A DNA stretch of 64,000 bases from Rhizobium sp. Root1220 (GTDB lineage: Bacteria; Pseudomonadota; Alphaproteobacteria; Rhizobiales; Rhizobiaceae), in assembly GCF_001426265.1 (NCBI RefSeq), contig NZ_LMDG01000023.1, positions 149,826 through 213,825 on the forward strand, given 5' to 3'. How positions within the stretch are numbered: position 1 is the stretch's first letter; each line of letters starts with the position of its first letter. The translations under genes were made by a program, and so were the position numbers. Below the pieces are notes generated by a model. That model did not search any database and was not told where the DNA came from. It saw only the letters and a program-made list of their open reading frames with translations. This document shows positions 57,728 through 64,000 of this stretch, one piece after another.

Positions 57728-57756
57728 TAAATAGCCCTAGTCGGGCCGCGAATCAA
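57728..57756 (-). promoter_or_regulatory. Promoter of metA
   Basis: Minus-strand -35 TTGATT (57751-57756), 17-base spacer and -10 TATTTA (57728-57733). A start about seven bases downstream would put the 5' end of the message at the beginning of the riboswitch, as is usual for SAM-II leaders. Confidence 0.65.
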
Positions 57757-57795
57757 TGGCCTATAGGTTTGGCTCGCGCACCCGCAGTAACTCAC

Positions 57796-57825
57796 GCATT
57801 AATGCATGCTAGAAACTGTTTCTAG
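57796..57825. promoter_or_regulatory. Palindromic operator-like sequences between metA and the ABC protein gene
   Basis: CTAGAAAC-T-GTTTCTAG (57809-57825) is a perfect 8+1+8 inverted repeat, and GCATTAATGC (57796-57805) is a perfect 10-base palindrome beside it. They lie 54-74 bases upstream of the plus-strand start and upstream of the metA -35 box. A dimeric regulator is implied; its identity is unknown. Confidence 0.5.
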
Positions 57826-57878
57826 ACAGGCTGAATCATCATGTTATTCAGATATGGTAGGCGGCGTAAGGACGTGTA

Positions 57879-59705
57879 ATGGCAGATGACGTGAAAGACA
57901 GGCCGAGCATTCAGGGTCAAGACAGGGTCGGATACGACCTGAGCCTGATTTACCGGCTTAAAGTCATGTTTTCCGCGTTCTGGAGTTCTAGGGTGCGTGG
58001 GCGTGTGCTCGTCCTGTCGACGGCCTTGATTGCCGTCATCCTTGCCACGGCCTATGCCACCGTCATCCTCAATCAGTGGAACGCGCCCTTCTATGACAGC
58101 ATCACACGGCGTGATCTGCCGGGGTTCTTCCATCAGTTGAAGGTCTTCGCGGTCATTGCCGGTACGCTGTTGCTGCTTAATGTCATCCAGGCCTGGTTCA
58201 ACCAGATGACGGCGCTCTACATGCGCGAGGGCCTGACGCGAGATCTGGTCGACCAGTGGCTGCAGCGCAAGCGGGCACTTCGGCTGGCATCGAGCGGCCT
58301 CATCGGCGTCAACCCCGACCAGCGCATGCACGAGGACGCGCGCAACCTGGCGGAGAGCACCACCGGCCTCGTGATCGGACTTGTACAGTCGACAATCCTT
58401 CTGGTGAGCTTTATCGGCGTGCTGTGGGAGCTCTCAAGCGGATTCGTCTTCCACTTCGGCACCCATAGCTTTTCCATTCCGGGATATATGGTCTGGGCTG
58501 CGATCTTCTATGCGGCCTCGGCCTCGGTGCTCAGCCAGTTGGTTGGCCGCAAACTCGTCAAGTTGAATGCCGATCGCTTCTCCAAGGAGGCAGAGCTTCG
58601 CTTTGCCCTGATGCACGCCAACGAAAACATACCTGCCATCACCGCTGCGCGCGGCGAGGAAAACGAGCGTGGCCGCATCAATACCGATATCAGTGCGGTC
58701 CTGGCCGTCATCAAGCGGTTGGCAATGGCCACTGTCAACCTGACATGGGTTTCGGCCGGTTACGGCTGGCTCGTTGTCGTCATTCCGATCATCGTCGCGG
58801 CGCCGGCCTATTTTTCGGGCGGACTTACCTTCGGCCAGCTGATGATGTCTGTCGGCGCGTTCAATCAGGTCAATACGGCTCTTCGCTGGTACGTGTCGAA
58901 TTTCGGACCTATTGCCGAATGGCGCGCCACCCTGATGCGCGTCACCGATTTTCGTCAGGCGCTGACCACCATGGGCGACAAAGTCGATCTCAAGGAAATG
59001 ATTGCCTACGAACGAAGCGCGCCCGGTACGCTGACACTCGACCATGTGAGGATCGCCGCCAAAATCGATGAGGAAATCGACCAGTGCGGCGGCTTCCGGT
59101 TGCATGAGACCAGCGTTACGATCAAGGCCGGCGAGAAGGTGATGATCAATGGCGATCACAATATAAACCGCAAGCTGCTTTTCCTTGCGCTCTCCGAACT
59201 ATGGCCCTGCGGCGGAGGCAAGATCGGCTTGCCCCCCGCCGACGATATACTGTTCGTCCCGCAATCCGCCTACATTCCGGGTGGCACGCTTCGCGAGGCG
59301 CTGGCATTCCCGGAGCCCGCGGATACTTACAAGGACGATGATATTCACGCCGCTCTTGAGACGGCGGGGCTGCACAAGCTGATTGCGCGCCTCGACACGC
59401 GTGCGCGCTGGGACAAGCTTCTCGATTCCGACGAGCAGCGGGCGATCGGTTTTGCGCGGTTGCTTCTCGTGCGGCCCCGCTGGGTGGTGTTCGACGAAGT
59501 GCTGGAAGGCATGGAACCGGATTGGCAGTCCACGATGATGAACGTCCTGCTTTCCATGCCGGAGAGCACAATGATCTATATCGGACGTTCCGAAGCGTAT
59601 CTCGAGGCCTTTCAGCCGCGGGTGCTACATCTCGAAGGGCTGGCGGCGAAGCCGGAAGCGAAGGCGCCCGCAAAGGCGCCAAACGCACCAGCACCGGCAC
59701 TCTGA
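57879..59705 (+). CDS. SbmA/BacA-like ABC membrane protein with a degenerate ATPase domain
   Basis: A 608-residue protein of the ABC_membrane_2 (SbmA/BacA, YddA, ExsE) group. The N-terminal ~380 residues hold six membrane helices with the family pattern YATVILNQWNAPFYDSITRRD, NPDQRMHEDARNLAE and PAYFSGGLTFGQLMM. A nucleotide-binding domain follows, but Walker A reads GDHNINRKLL (about residue 425), the signature reads LDSDEQRAIG instead of LSXGEQQR, the D-loop is lost and the switch His is Arg (YIGRSEA, about 566). The Q-loop and Walker B (WVVFDEV) persist. ATP hydrolysis is therefore doubtful. It may be a peptide or lipid transporter; substrate unknown. Confidence 0.85.
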   Translation: MADDVKDRPSIQGQDRVGYDLSLIYRLKVMFSAFWSSRVRGRVLVLSTALIAVILATAYATVILNQWNAPFYDSITRRDLPGFFHQLKVFAVIAGTLLLLNVIQAWFNQMTALYMREGLTRDLVDQWLQRKRALRLASSGLIGVNPDQRMHEDARNLAESTTGLVIGLVQSTILLVSFIGVLWELSSGFVFHFGTHSFSIPGYMVWAAIFYAASASVLSQLVGRKLVKLNADRFSKEAELRFALMHANENIPAITAARGEENERGRINTDISAVLAVIKRLAMATVNLTWVSAGYGWLVVVIPIIVAAPAYFSGGLTFGQLMMSVGAFNQVNTALRWYVSNFGPIAEWRATLMRVTDFRQALTTMGDKVDLKEMIAYERSAPGTLTLDHVRIAAKIDEEIDQCGGFRLHETSVTIKAGEKVMINGDHNINRKLLFLALSELWPCGGGKIGLPPADDILFVPQSAYIPGGTLREALAFPEPADTYKDDDIHAALETAGLHKLIARLDTRARWDKLLDSDEQRAIGFARLLLVRPRWVVFDEVLEGMEPDWQSTMMNVLLSMPESTMIYIGRSEAYLEAFQPRVLHLEGLAAKPEAKAPAKAPNAPAPAL

Positions 59706-59708
59706 CCC

Positions 59709-60332
59709 TTACATCGGCGGGACGACGCCGTTCGTGCCGACGGTGACCTGTGCCGCGGATACGGCGCCATCGGTCGATTTTTCGCCCATGACGATCACGC
59801 GTGCGCCGGGTGTCAGGTCCGTCTTGCCAGCGGGTGCGAAGGTGACGATCGGCGTGTCATCGGCGATGGATATGGTCTTTTCCTTGCCCTGGTAGGTGAG
59901 CGTGATGCTGTGGCCGTTGACGGATTTCACCGCCTTCGCAACGGTGGCATTGGTCATCGTGCTATTCGGCTTCAGGTCCCATGGGCGGCTACCTTCGCCC
60001 GTGCCTTTCATCGCGGCCGGAAAGATCAGAACCTCCAGCGCGCCATCACCGCCGTCCGCGCTCGGCAGCGACGCTACACCAACAAAATCTCCCGGCTTGA
60101 TGTCTTCGACCGAAGCCTTGGCGATGCCAGCGACTTTCCAGCCAGGTTTCAACATGACTGTCTGATCAGCACCCTCTCTTGTCTTGACGACAAGCGTGTC
60201 GCCGCTAAGGCTTTCGATCGCGCCGCGCACGCGCACGCGCTGGGCGTCTTCTGCCGAGGCGGTTTGTGATGCGATGACGAGAATGCCAGCGGCAAGCGCT
60301 GCAGCCATTGAGGTGTTGAATTTGCGGGACAT
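59709..60332 (-). CDS. Periplasmic protein, DUF5666-like
   Basis: A 207-residue exported protein: signal peptide (KFNTSMAAALAAGILVIASQTASA), then two repeats of a small beta domain (RVRGAIESLSGDTLVVKTREG; KAVKSVNGHSITLTYQGKEK) resembling DUF5666 modules. No catalytic motif is seen, and the function is unknown. Its stop lies three bases from the stop of the convergent ABC protein. ATG 60332 follows AAGGAGAAAG. Confidence 0.75.
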   Translation of the reverse strand: MSRKFNTSMAAALAAGILVIASQTASAEDAQRVRVRGAIESLSGDTLVVKTREGADQTVMLKPGWKVAGIAKASVEDIKPGDFVGVASLPSADGGDGALEVLIFPAAMKGTGEGSRPWDLKPNSTMTNATVAKAVKSVNGHSITLTYQGKEKTISIADDTPIVTFAPAGKTDLTPGARVIVMGEKSTDGAVSAAQVTVGTNGVVPPM

Positions 60333-60473
60333 GCTCTTTCTCCTTGCGGTCGCCCCGTGGGCCAGACCGCTCGGCGTCAGCTTAGTCCCGGCGAGCGAAT
60401 GCTGACGAATCAATGAAACGTGAGAGATTGTGCGCCTAAGCGGCGGAACAATTCGGTCGAAGGGGAGGACCGT

Positions 60474-62297
60474 TCAGCCCTCCAGTTCTTCCCGCAGCAT
60501 TTCGAGTTCCAGCCATTCCTCTTCCATCTTTACCAGGCTGTTGCGAAATTTCTCCATCTCGGCAGCCAGTCGGTTGAAGGTGGCAGGATCCTTGGAGAAG
60601 AGGTTCGGGTCCACCATTTTTTCCTCGCGCTTGGCGATTTCGGCTTCAGCCTTTGCCATCTCCTTCGGCAGGTTCTCGAGTGCGAACTTTTGCTTGAAGG
60701 AGAGCTTGGCTTTGTTCTTCGGTGGTTCTGCTGCCGTGGCCGTGTCCTGACCCTTGGCCTTCTCGGCTTTTTCCGCTTTCCTGCGCTCGTCGGCAGCACC
60801 CTTTCGTTGGGTCAGCATATCGGAATAGCCGCCGGCATATTCTATCCAGCGGCCGTCCGGCGCGTCTGGGACAGCCGGGGCAATGGTCGACGTGACAGTG
60901 CGATCGAGGAAATCGCGATCATGGCTGACGAGGATGACGGTACCTGGAAAGCCTGCGACGATTTCCTGCAACAGGTCCAGGGTTTCGATGTCGAGGTCGT
61001 TGGTCGGCTCGTCGAGGATCAGCAGGTTTGCCGGGCGCGACATGATGCGCGCCAGCATCAGGCGGGCGCGCTCACCGCCGGAAAGGCTCCTGATCGGCGT
61101 GCGAGCCTGCTCGGGCTGAAACAGGAATTCCTTCATGTAGCCGGTGACGTGGCGCTGTTCGCCGTTGACGAGCAGGTTGTCGCCGCGACCGTCCGTCAGA
61201 TAATGCGCGAGCGTTTCTTCGGGGTTCAGATCCTCACGCTTCTGGTCGAGCGTGGCGATTTCGAGATTGGTGCCGAGTTTGATTGTGCCACTGTCCGGAT
61301 CGAGCTGGCCGGTCAGCATTTTCAGCAGTGTGGTCTTGCCGGCACCGTTCGGTCCGACAAGGCCGATGCAATCGCCGCGATGGACGCGGATCGAAAAAAG
61401 CGTGACGATCGACCGGTTGCCGTATGCCTTGGTGATCTTGTCGGCTTCGATGACAAGCTTGCCGGATTCCTGCGCATCAGAAACGGTCGCCTGCACCGTT
61501 CCCTGCGGTCCCTTGTGGCCCCGATAGCTCGAACGCATCGTCTGCAATTCGCCGAGGCGCCGCATATTGCGCTTGCGTCGAGCGGTGACACCGTAGCGCA
61601 GCCAGTGTTCCTCGCGCTCGATCGCCTTGCCGAGCTTGTGCTGCTCCAGCTCTTCGGCCTCCAGCACCTGGTCGCGCCAGGCTTCAAAATGGCCAAAGCC
61701 GCGGTCGAGCCGGCGGGCGGTGCCGCGGTCCAGCCAGACGGTGGCGGTGGAGACCTTCTCCAGGAAGCGCCGGTCGTGCGAGATGAGAACGAGTGCGCTG
61801 CGGGTCTTCTGCAATTCGCCTTCCAGCCATTCGATGGTGGGCAGGTCTAGATGGTTGGTTGGCTCGTCGAGCAGCAGAATATCAGGCTCCGGCGCAAGGA
61901 CGCGTGCGAGCGCGGCGCGTCGTGCTTCACCGCCCGAGAGGTTCTTCGGCTCTTCGTCGCCGGTAAGCCCAAGATGCGATAGCAGATAGGTCACGCGATA
62001 AGGATCGTCGCCGGGTCCAAGGCCGGCCTCGGCATAGGCCTGCACCGTCTTGAAATCAGCGAAATCGGGTGCTTGCTCCAGGTAGCGCACCGTCGATGAC
62101 GGATGACGAAAGACCTCTCCCGACTGTGCCTCGACCAGGCCGGCAGCAATCTTCAGGAGCGTCGACTTGCCCGAGCCGTTGCGGCCGACAAGGCAAATCT
62201 TGTCGCCGGGCTCGACCTGCAATGCCGCGCCGGCGAGCAGCGGCGCACCGCCAAAGCTCAGGAAAATGTCATCGAGTTTCAGAATGGGAGGTGCCAA
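60474..62297 (-). CDS. uup: ABC-F family ATPase, Uup type
   Basis: A 607-residue soluble protein with two complete ATPase domains: Walker A GRNGSGKST and GPNGAGKTT, signatures LSGGEARRAALARVL and LSGGERARLMLARIM, Walker B LLLDEPTNHLD and LILDEPTNDLD. The linker between them carries the ABC-F P-site tRNA interaction motif region, and a C-terminal Lys/Glu coiled coil (about 510-607) marks the Uup branch, linked to DNA or ribosome functions. The start is TTG at 62297, four bases after the stop of the thiamine pyrophosphokinase gene. Confidence 0.9.
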   Translation of the reverse strand: MAPPILKLDDIFLSFGGAPLLAGAALQVEPGDKICLVGRNGSGKSTLLKIAAGLVEAQSGEVFRHPSSTVRYLEQAPDFADFKTVQAYAEAGLGPGDDPYRVTYLLSHLGLTGDEEPKNLSGGEARRAALARVLAPEPDILLLDEPTNHLDLPTIEWLEGELQKTRSALVLISHDRRFLEKVSTATVWLDRGTARRLDRGFGHFEAWRDQVLEAEELEQHKLGKAIEREEHWLRYGVTARRKRNMRRLGELQTMRSSYRGHKGPQGTVQATVSDAQESGKLVIEADKITKAYGNRSIVTLFSIRVHRGDCIGLVGPNGAGKTTLLKMLTGQLDPDSGTIKLGTNLEIATLDQKREDLNPEETLAHYLTDGRGDNLLVNGEQRHVTGYMKEFLFQPEQARTPIRSLSGGERARLMLARIMSRPANLLILDEPTNDLDIETLDLLQEIVAGFPGTVILVSHDRDFLDRTVTSTIAPAVPDAPDGRWIEYAGGYSDMLTQRKGAADERRKAEKAEKAKGQDTATAAEPPKNKAKLSFKQKFALENLPKEMAKAEAEIAKREEKMVDPNLFSKDPATFNRLAAEMEKFRNSLVKMEEEWLELEMLREELEG

Positions 62298-62301
62298 ATA
62301 A

Positions 62302-62958
62302 TCAGACTCCGGAAAGATCGTAGGGGCGGGCGAGCACTATGGCGCGGCCGCTTTCAAGCGAGAAGCGCACCTTGCCTTCCGCGACGTTGGAAATGGTGCG
62401 CGACGAGCCGAAGGGCAAATGGAAATCGGCCAGCGGATAGCGGGCGTTTTCGATGGACAGACCACGAAGCTCGCTGAAGCCCGGGACGGAGAAGACGCTG
62501 CCCGGCGGCAAGTCCAGTTCGATGTAGCCCCGGATAAGCGGCGAAGCCTCCTCGCTGCCGGATGTCAGCAGCACATCGAAGCCTTCCTCGGCCAGGTTGA
62601 CAGCATAGAGCAAATGCTGGACCGCATGATCCGAGCGTTCTCCGGCGAGCGCGCCAGCAAGGATCAAGCGCCTTGCGCCGCGTCGGATCGCTTCCGAAAC
62701 GGCGATTTCGCCGTCGGTCGACGCTTTTGCTGCGGGGTAGGGTTGCTTCGGAACGTCTTCAAACATGGCTTCGAGATCGGCGGGCGTGGAATCGAAGTCA
62801 CCAACCCAAAGCTCGGGCACCACCCCAAGCGTGGCCGCGTGCCGCATGCCACCGTCAGCGGCAATAAAACGTGTTCCCGTGACCGTGTCGCGCAGCCGAT
62901 CGGTCTGTTGCAACTCGCCGCCGAGCAGGATGGTGAAGGTAGACTGGCTCATGGGCAT
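62302..62958 (-). CDS. thiN: Thiamine pyrophosphokinase
   Basis: Converts thiamine and ATP to thiamine diphosphate. The 218-residue protein has the family signatures FIAADGGMRHAATLG, VGDFDSTPADL, ASTDGEIAVSEAIRRGARRLILAGALAGERSDHAVQ and the C-terminal thiamine-binding part (PFGSSRTISNVAEGKVRFSLESG). The start is ATG 62958 or the ATG two codons later. It is the first of a likely two-gene unit with uup. No TPP riboswitch was seen upstream. Confidence 0.88.
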   Translation of the reverse strand: MPMSQSTFTILLGGELQQTDRLRDTVTGTRFIAADGGMRHAATLGVVPELWVGDFDSTPADLEAMFEDVPKQPYPAAKASTDGEIAVSEAIRRGARRLILAGALAGERSDHAVQHLLYAVNLAEEGFDVLLTSGSEEASPLIRGYIELDLPPGSVFSVPGFSELRGLSIENARYPLADFHLPFGSSRTISNVAEGKVRFSLESGRAIVLARPYDLSGV

Positions 62959-62997
62959 TGCCCATAGCGCAAAGCGGGGAGAAAGGGAAAGGGTCGG

Positions 62998-63531
62998 TCA
63001 GGCTTCGTCAGCCATATCTCTGGCGTGCGCGTGAAAAACCTCTTCGAAACCCGAGATGAACTTCTCGAAGAGTTCGCCGAAAATCTCCACTTCCTGAGGT
63101 TTCCAGTCCGCGACGATCTCGGAGATGATCGCGAGCTTCTGCGCCCGCAATTCGGAAAGCAGCCTCTGGCCGAGCGGCGTCATCACGACGACGATCCGTC
63201 GCGCGTCGGCCTGTGACGCCTTGCGCATCAGAACATCGCGGCTGACCATGTCTGCGACGACCCGGCTTGCCCGCGACGGATCGATGCGCATCATCTCGGC
63301 GATGGTGCCAACAGTGACCTCTCCATCGGCCTGGGCGCGCCGAACGACGTCGAGGACATCAAGATGCGTCAGCTCAACGCCGGGGGTGACGCTCTGGATG
63401 GCAAGCCGCCCGATCAGTCGGCGCCCCATCATCAGCCGCATTCGCGTCATGCTCTGGCCGATGCGAACAACGCCTTCGTCGCTCTTTTCGCGGCTGTTCA
63501 GGTCCTCAAATTGCAGTTGGTTTTCGCGCAT
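62998..63531 (-). CDS. MarR-family transcriptional regulator
   Basis: A 177-residue winged-helix dimer repressor. The DNA-binding part is LTHLDVLDVVRRAQADGEVTVGTIAEMMRIDPSRASRVVADMVSRDVLMRKASQADARRIVVVMTPLG, with the usual DXR wing (QADARR). It is divergent from a DHA2-type exporter and two palindromic boxes lie between them, so it should repress the exporter and itself until a drug or phenolic ligand binds. Ligand unknown. Confidence 0.9.
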   Translation of the reverse strand: MRENQLQFEDLNSREKSDEGVVRIGQSMTRMRLMMGRRLIGRLAIQSVTPGVELTHLDVLDVVRRAQADGEVTVGTIAEMMRIDPSRASRVVADMVSRDVLMRKASQADARRIVVVMTPLGQRLLSELRAQKLAIISEIVADWKPQEVEIFGELFEKFISGFEEVFHAHARDMADEA

Positions 63532-63575
63532 CCGATGATCATAGCAGAGCGAACGAGCGATGAGAATATGCTGAT

Positions 63576-63623
63576 GTCATTTATATGACGTTGACATTTG
63601 TATGCTAATAGCATATAAATGAC
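63576..63623. promoter_or_regulatory. Two MarR operator boxes and the exporter promoter
   Basis: GTCAT-TTAT-ATGAC (63576-63589) is a perfect palindrome. A second, nearly identical copy on the opposite strand lies at 63610-63623 (AGCATATAAATGAC), 34 bases centre to centre. Between and across them is a near-consensus promoter: TTGACA 63591-63596, 17-base spacer, TATAAA 63614-63619. The second box covers the -10, so repressor binding should block transcription. Confidence 0.8.
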
Positions 63624-63648
63624 GCTTGCCAATTCGGAACGAAGCCCC

Positions 63649-64000
63649 ATGGACATGCAGATTACCCAGTCGCCGCTAGTGACGGACCATCGTCGGCGGC
63701 TCATTCTTTTCCTATTCCTGATGAGCGCCATGTTCATGGCGACGCTGGACAACCAGATTGTCTCCACGGCACTCCCGACGATCGTCGGCGAATTCGGCCA
63801 CATCGAGCGCTTTGGCTGGATCGGCTCGGCCTATCTGCTGTCTCTGAGTGCCGTAATGCCGCTCTATGGTAAGCTTGGCGACCTCTTTGGCCGCAAGTAC
63901 GTGATGATGACGGCGATTGCGATCTTTACAGTCGGCTCTGCTGTCTGCGGCCTTGCGGTATCGATGAACAGCCTGATTGCCGCGCGGGTGCTCCAAGGGC
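63649..64000 (+). CDS. DHA2-type multidrug MFS exporter, 5' part
   Basis: The first 117 codons of a 14-helix drug:H+ antiporter; the rest lies beyond the window. Helix 1 contains LDNQIVSTALPTIVGEFG, the DHA2 motif D1, and motif A is GKLGDLFGRKYVMM, then RVLQG begins motif B. The ATG at 63649 is chosen because the promoter's -10 box (63614-63619) makes an in-frame ATG at 63619 too close. Regulation by the divergent MarR protein is strongly suggested by the operator layout. Confidence 0.88.
   Translation, partial: MDMQITQSPLVTDHRRRLILFLFLMSAMFMATLDNQIVSTALPTIVGEFGHIERFGWIGSAYLLSLSAVMPLYGKLGDLFGRKYVMMTAIAIFTVGSAVCGLAVSMNSLIAARVLQG

Noticed and set aside
57809-57825. Assignment of the inverted repeat as an Irr iron-control element
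   Set aside because: The TAGAA/TTCTA arms fit but the centre is two bases longer than the known element, and neither flanking gene is an iron gene.

Overview
The window reads as a stretch of a Rhizobiaceae chromosome (Rhizobium, Agrobacterium, Neorhizobium or Sinorhizobium type). The reasons are the gene order, the very close match of pyruvate carboxylase to the Rhizobium etli enzyme (1154 residues, carboxylated Lys718 and biotinyl Lys1119 at the same positions), the ndvA - expR - pyc neighbourhood, an alphaproteobacterial SOS mutagenesis cassette with its GTTC-N7-GTTC LexA box, a SAM-II riboswitch on metA, and an anti-Shine-Dalgarno small RNA. A near-consensus parS site directly after leuB suggests the region lies close to the replication origin. 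No tRNA, rRNA, insertion sequence, prophage or CRISPR array was seen.

Layout. 1-6.9 kb: end of rplU, rpmA, two overlapping GNAT acetyltransferases, an endonuclease/exonuclease/phosphatase-fold hydrolase, then the tightly packed obgE-proB-proA-nadD run. 6.9-10.3 kb: a minus-strand small RNA with three CUCC-rich loops, then a molybdate uptake cluster modABC with a convergent one-domain modE. The mod cluster appears to sit inside an otherwise conserved housekeeping block. 10.5-16.3 kb: rsfS, rlmH, envC, ctpA, a YibQ-type polysaccharide deacetylase and rppH (ribosome maturation, division and envelope, RNA decay). 16.3-23.1 kb, minus strand: bfd-bfr (iron storage and release) and imuA-imuB-dnaE2 (SOS mutagenesis). 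23.3-29.6 kb: a small zincin, a DUF1737 protein, a CitE-like lyase, a small membrane protein, a VOC-fold protein, leuD, a PLP-dependent dehydratase, leuB and a PAP2 phosphatase.

29.7-45.9 kb: an MHS-family transporter with a large periplasmic insertion, the cyclic beta-1,2-glucan exporter ndvA, the orphan LuxR regulator expR, pyc, an NADPH-dependent FMN reductase, a cystine-type ABC importer, a DeoR regulator with an MFS transporter, and the isoprenoid genes ispG and ispA. 46-51.2 kb: mtgA, a glutathione transferase, rpmF, a membrane protein, phaR, and phaA-phaB for polyhydroxybutyrate precursors. 51.2-56.6 kb, minus strand: two tiny secreted-protein genes, an amino-sugar operon (GntR regulator, glucosamine-6-P deaminase of the SIS type, nagA, UPF0309 SIS protein) and galM. 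56.7-64 kb: metA with its SAM-II riboswitch, a divergent SbmA/BacA-like ABC protein whose ATPase domain has lost its key motifs, a periplasmic DUF5666-like protein, uup, a thiamine pyrophosphokinase, and a MarR regulator divergent from a DHA2-type drug exporter that runs off the window.

The most unusual items are the ABC protein with a degenerate nucleotide-binding domain (57.9-59.7 kb), the triple-hairpin anti-SD small RNA (6.9 kb), the parS-like site (28.77 kb), the MHS transporter with its cysteine-pair periplasmic insert, and several well-formed operators (LexA, ModE, GntR, MarR).
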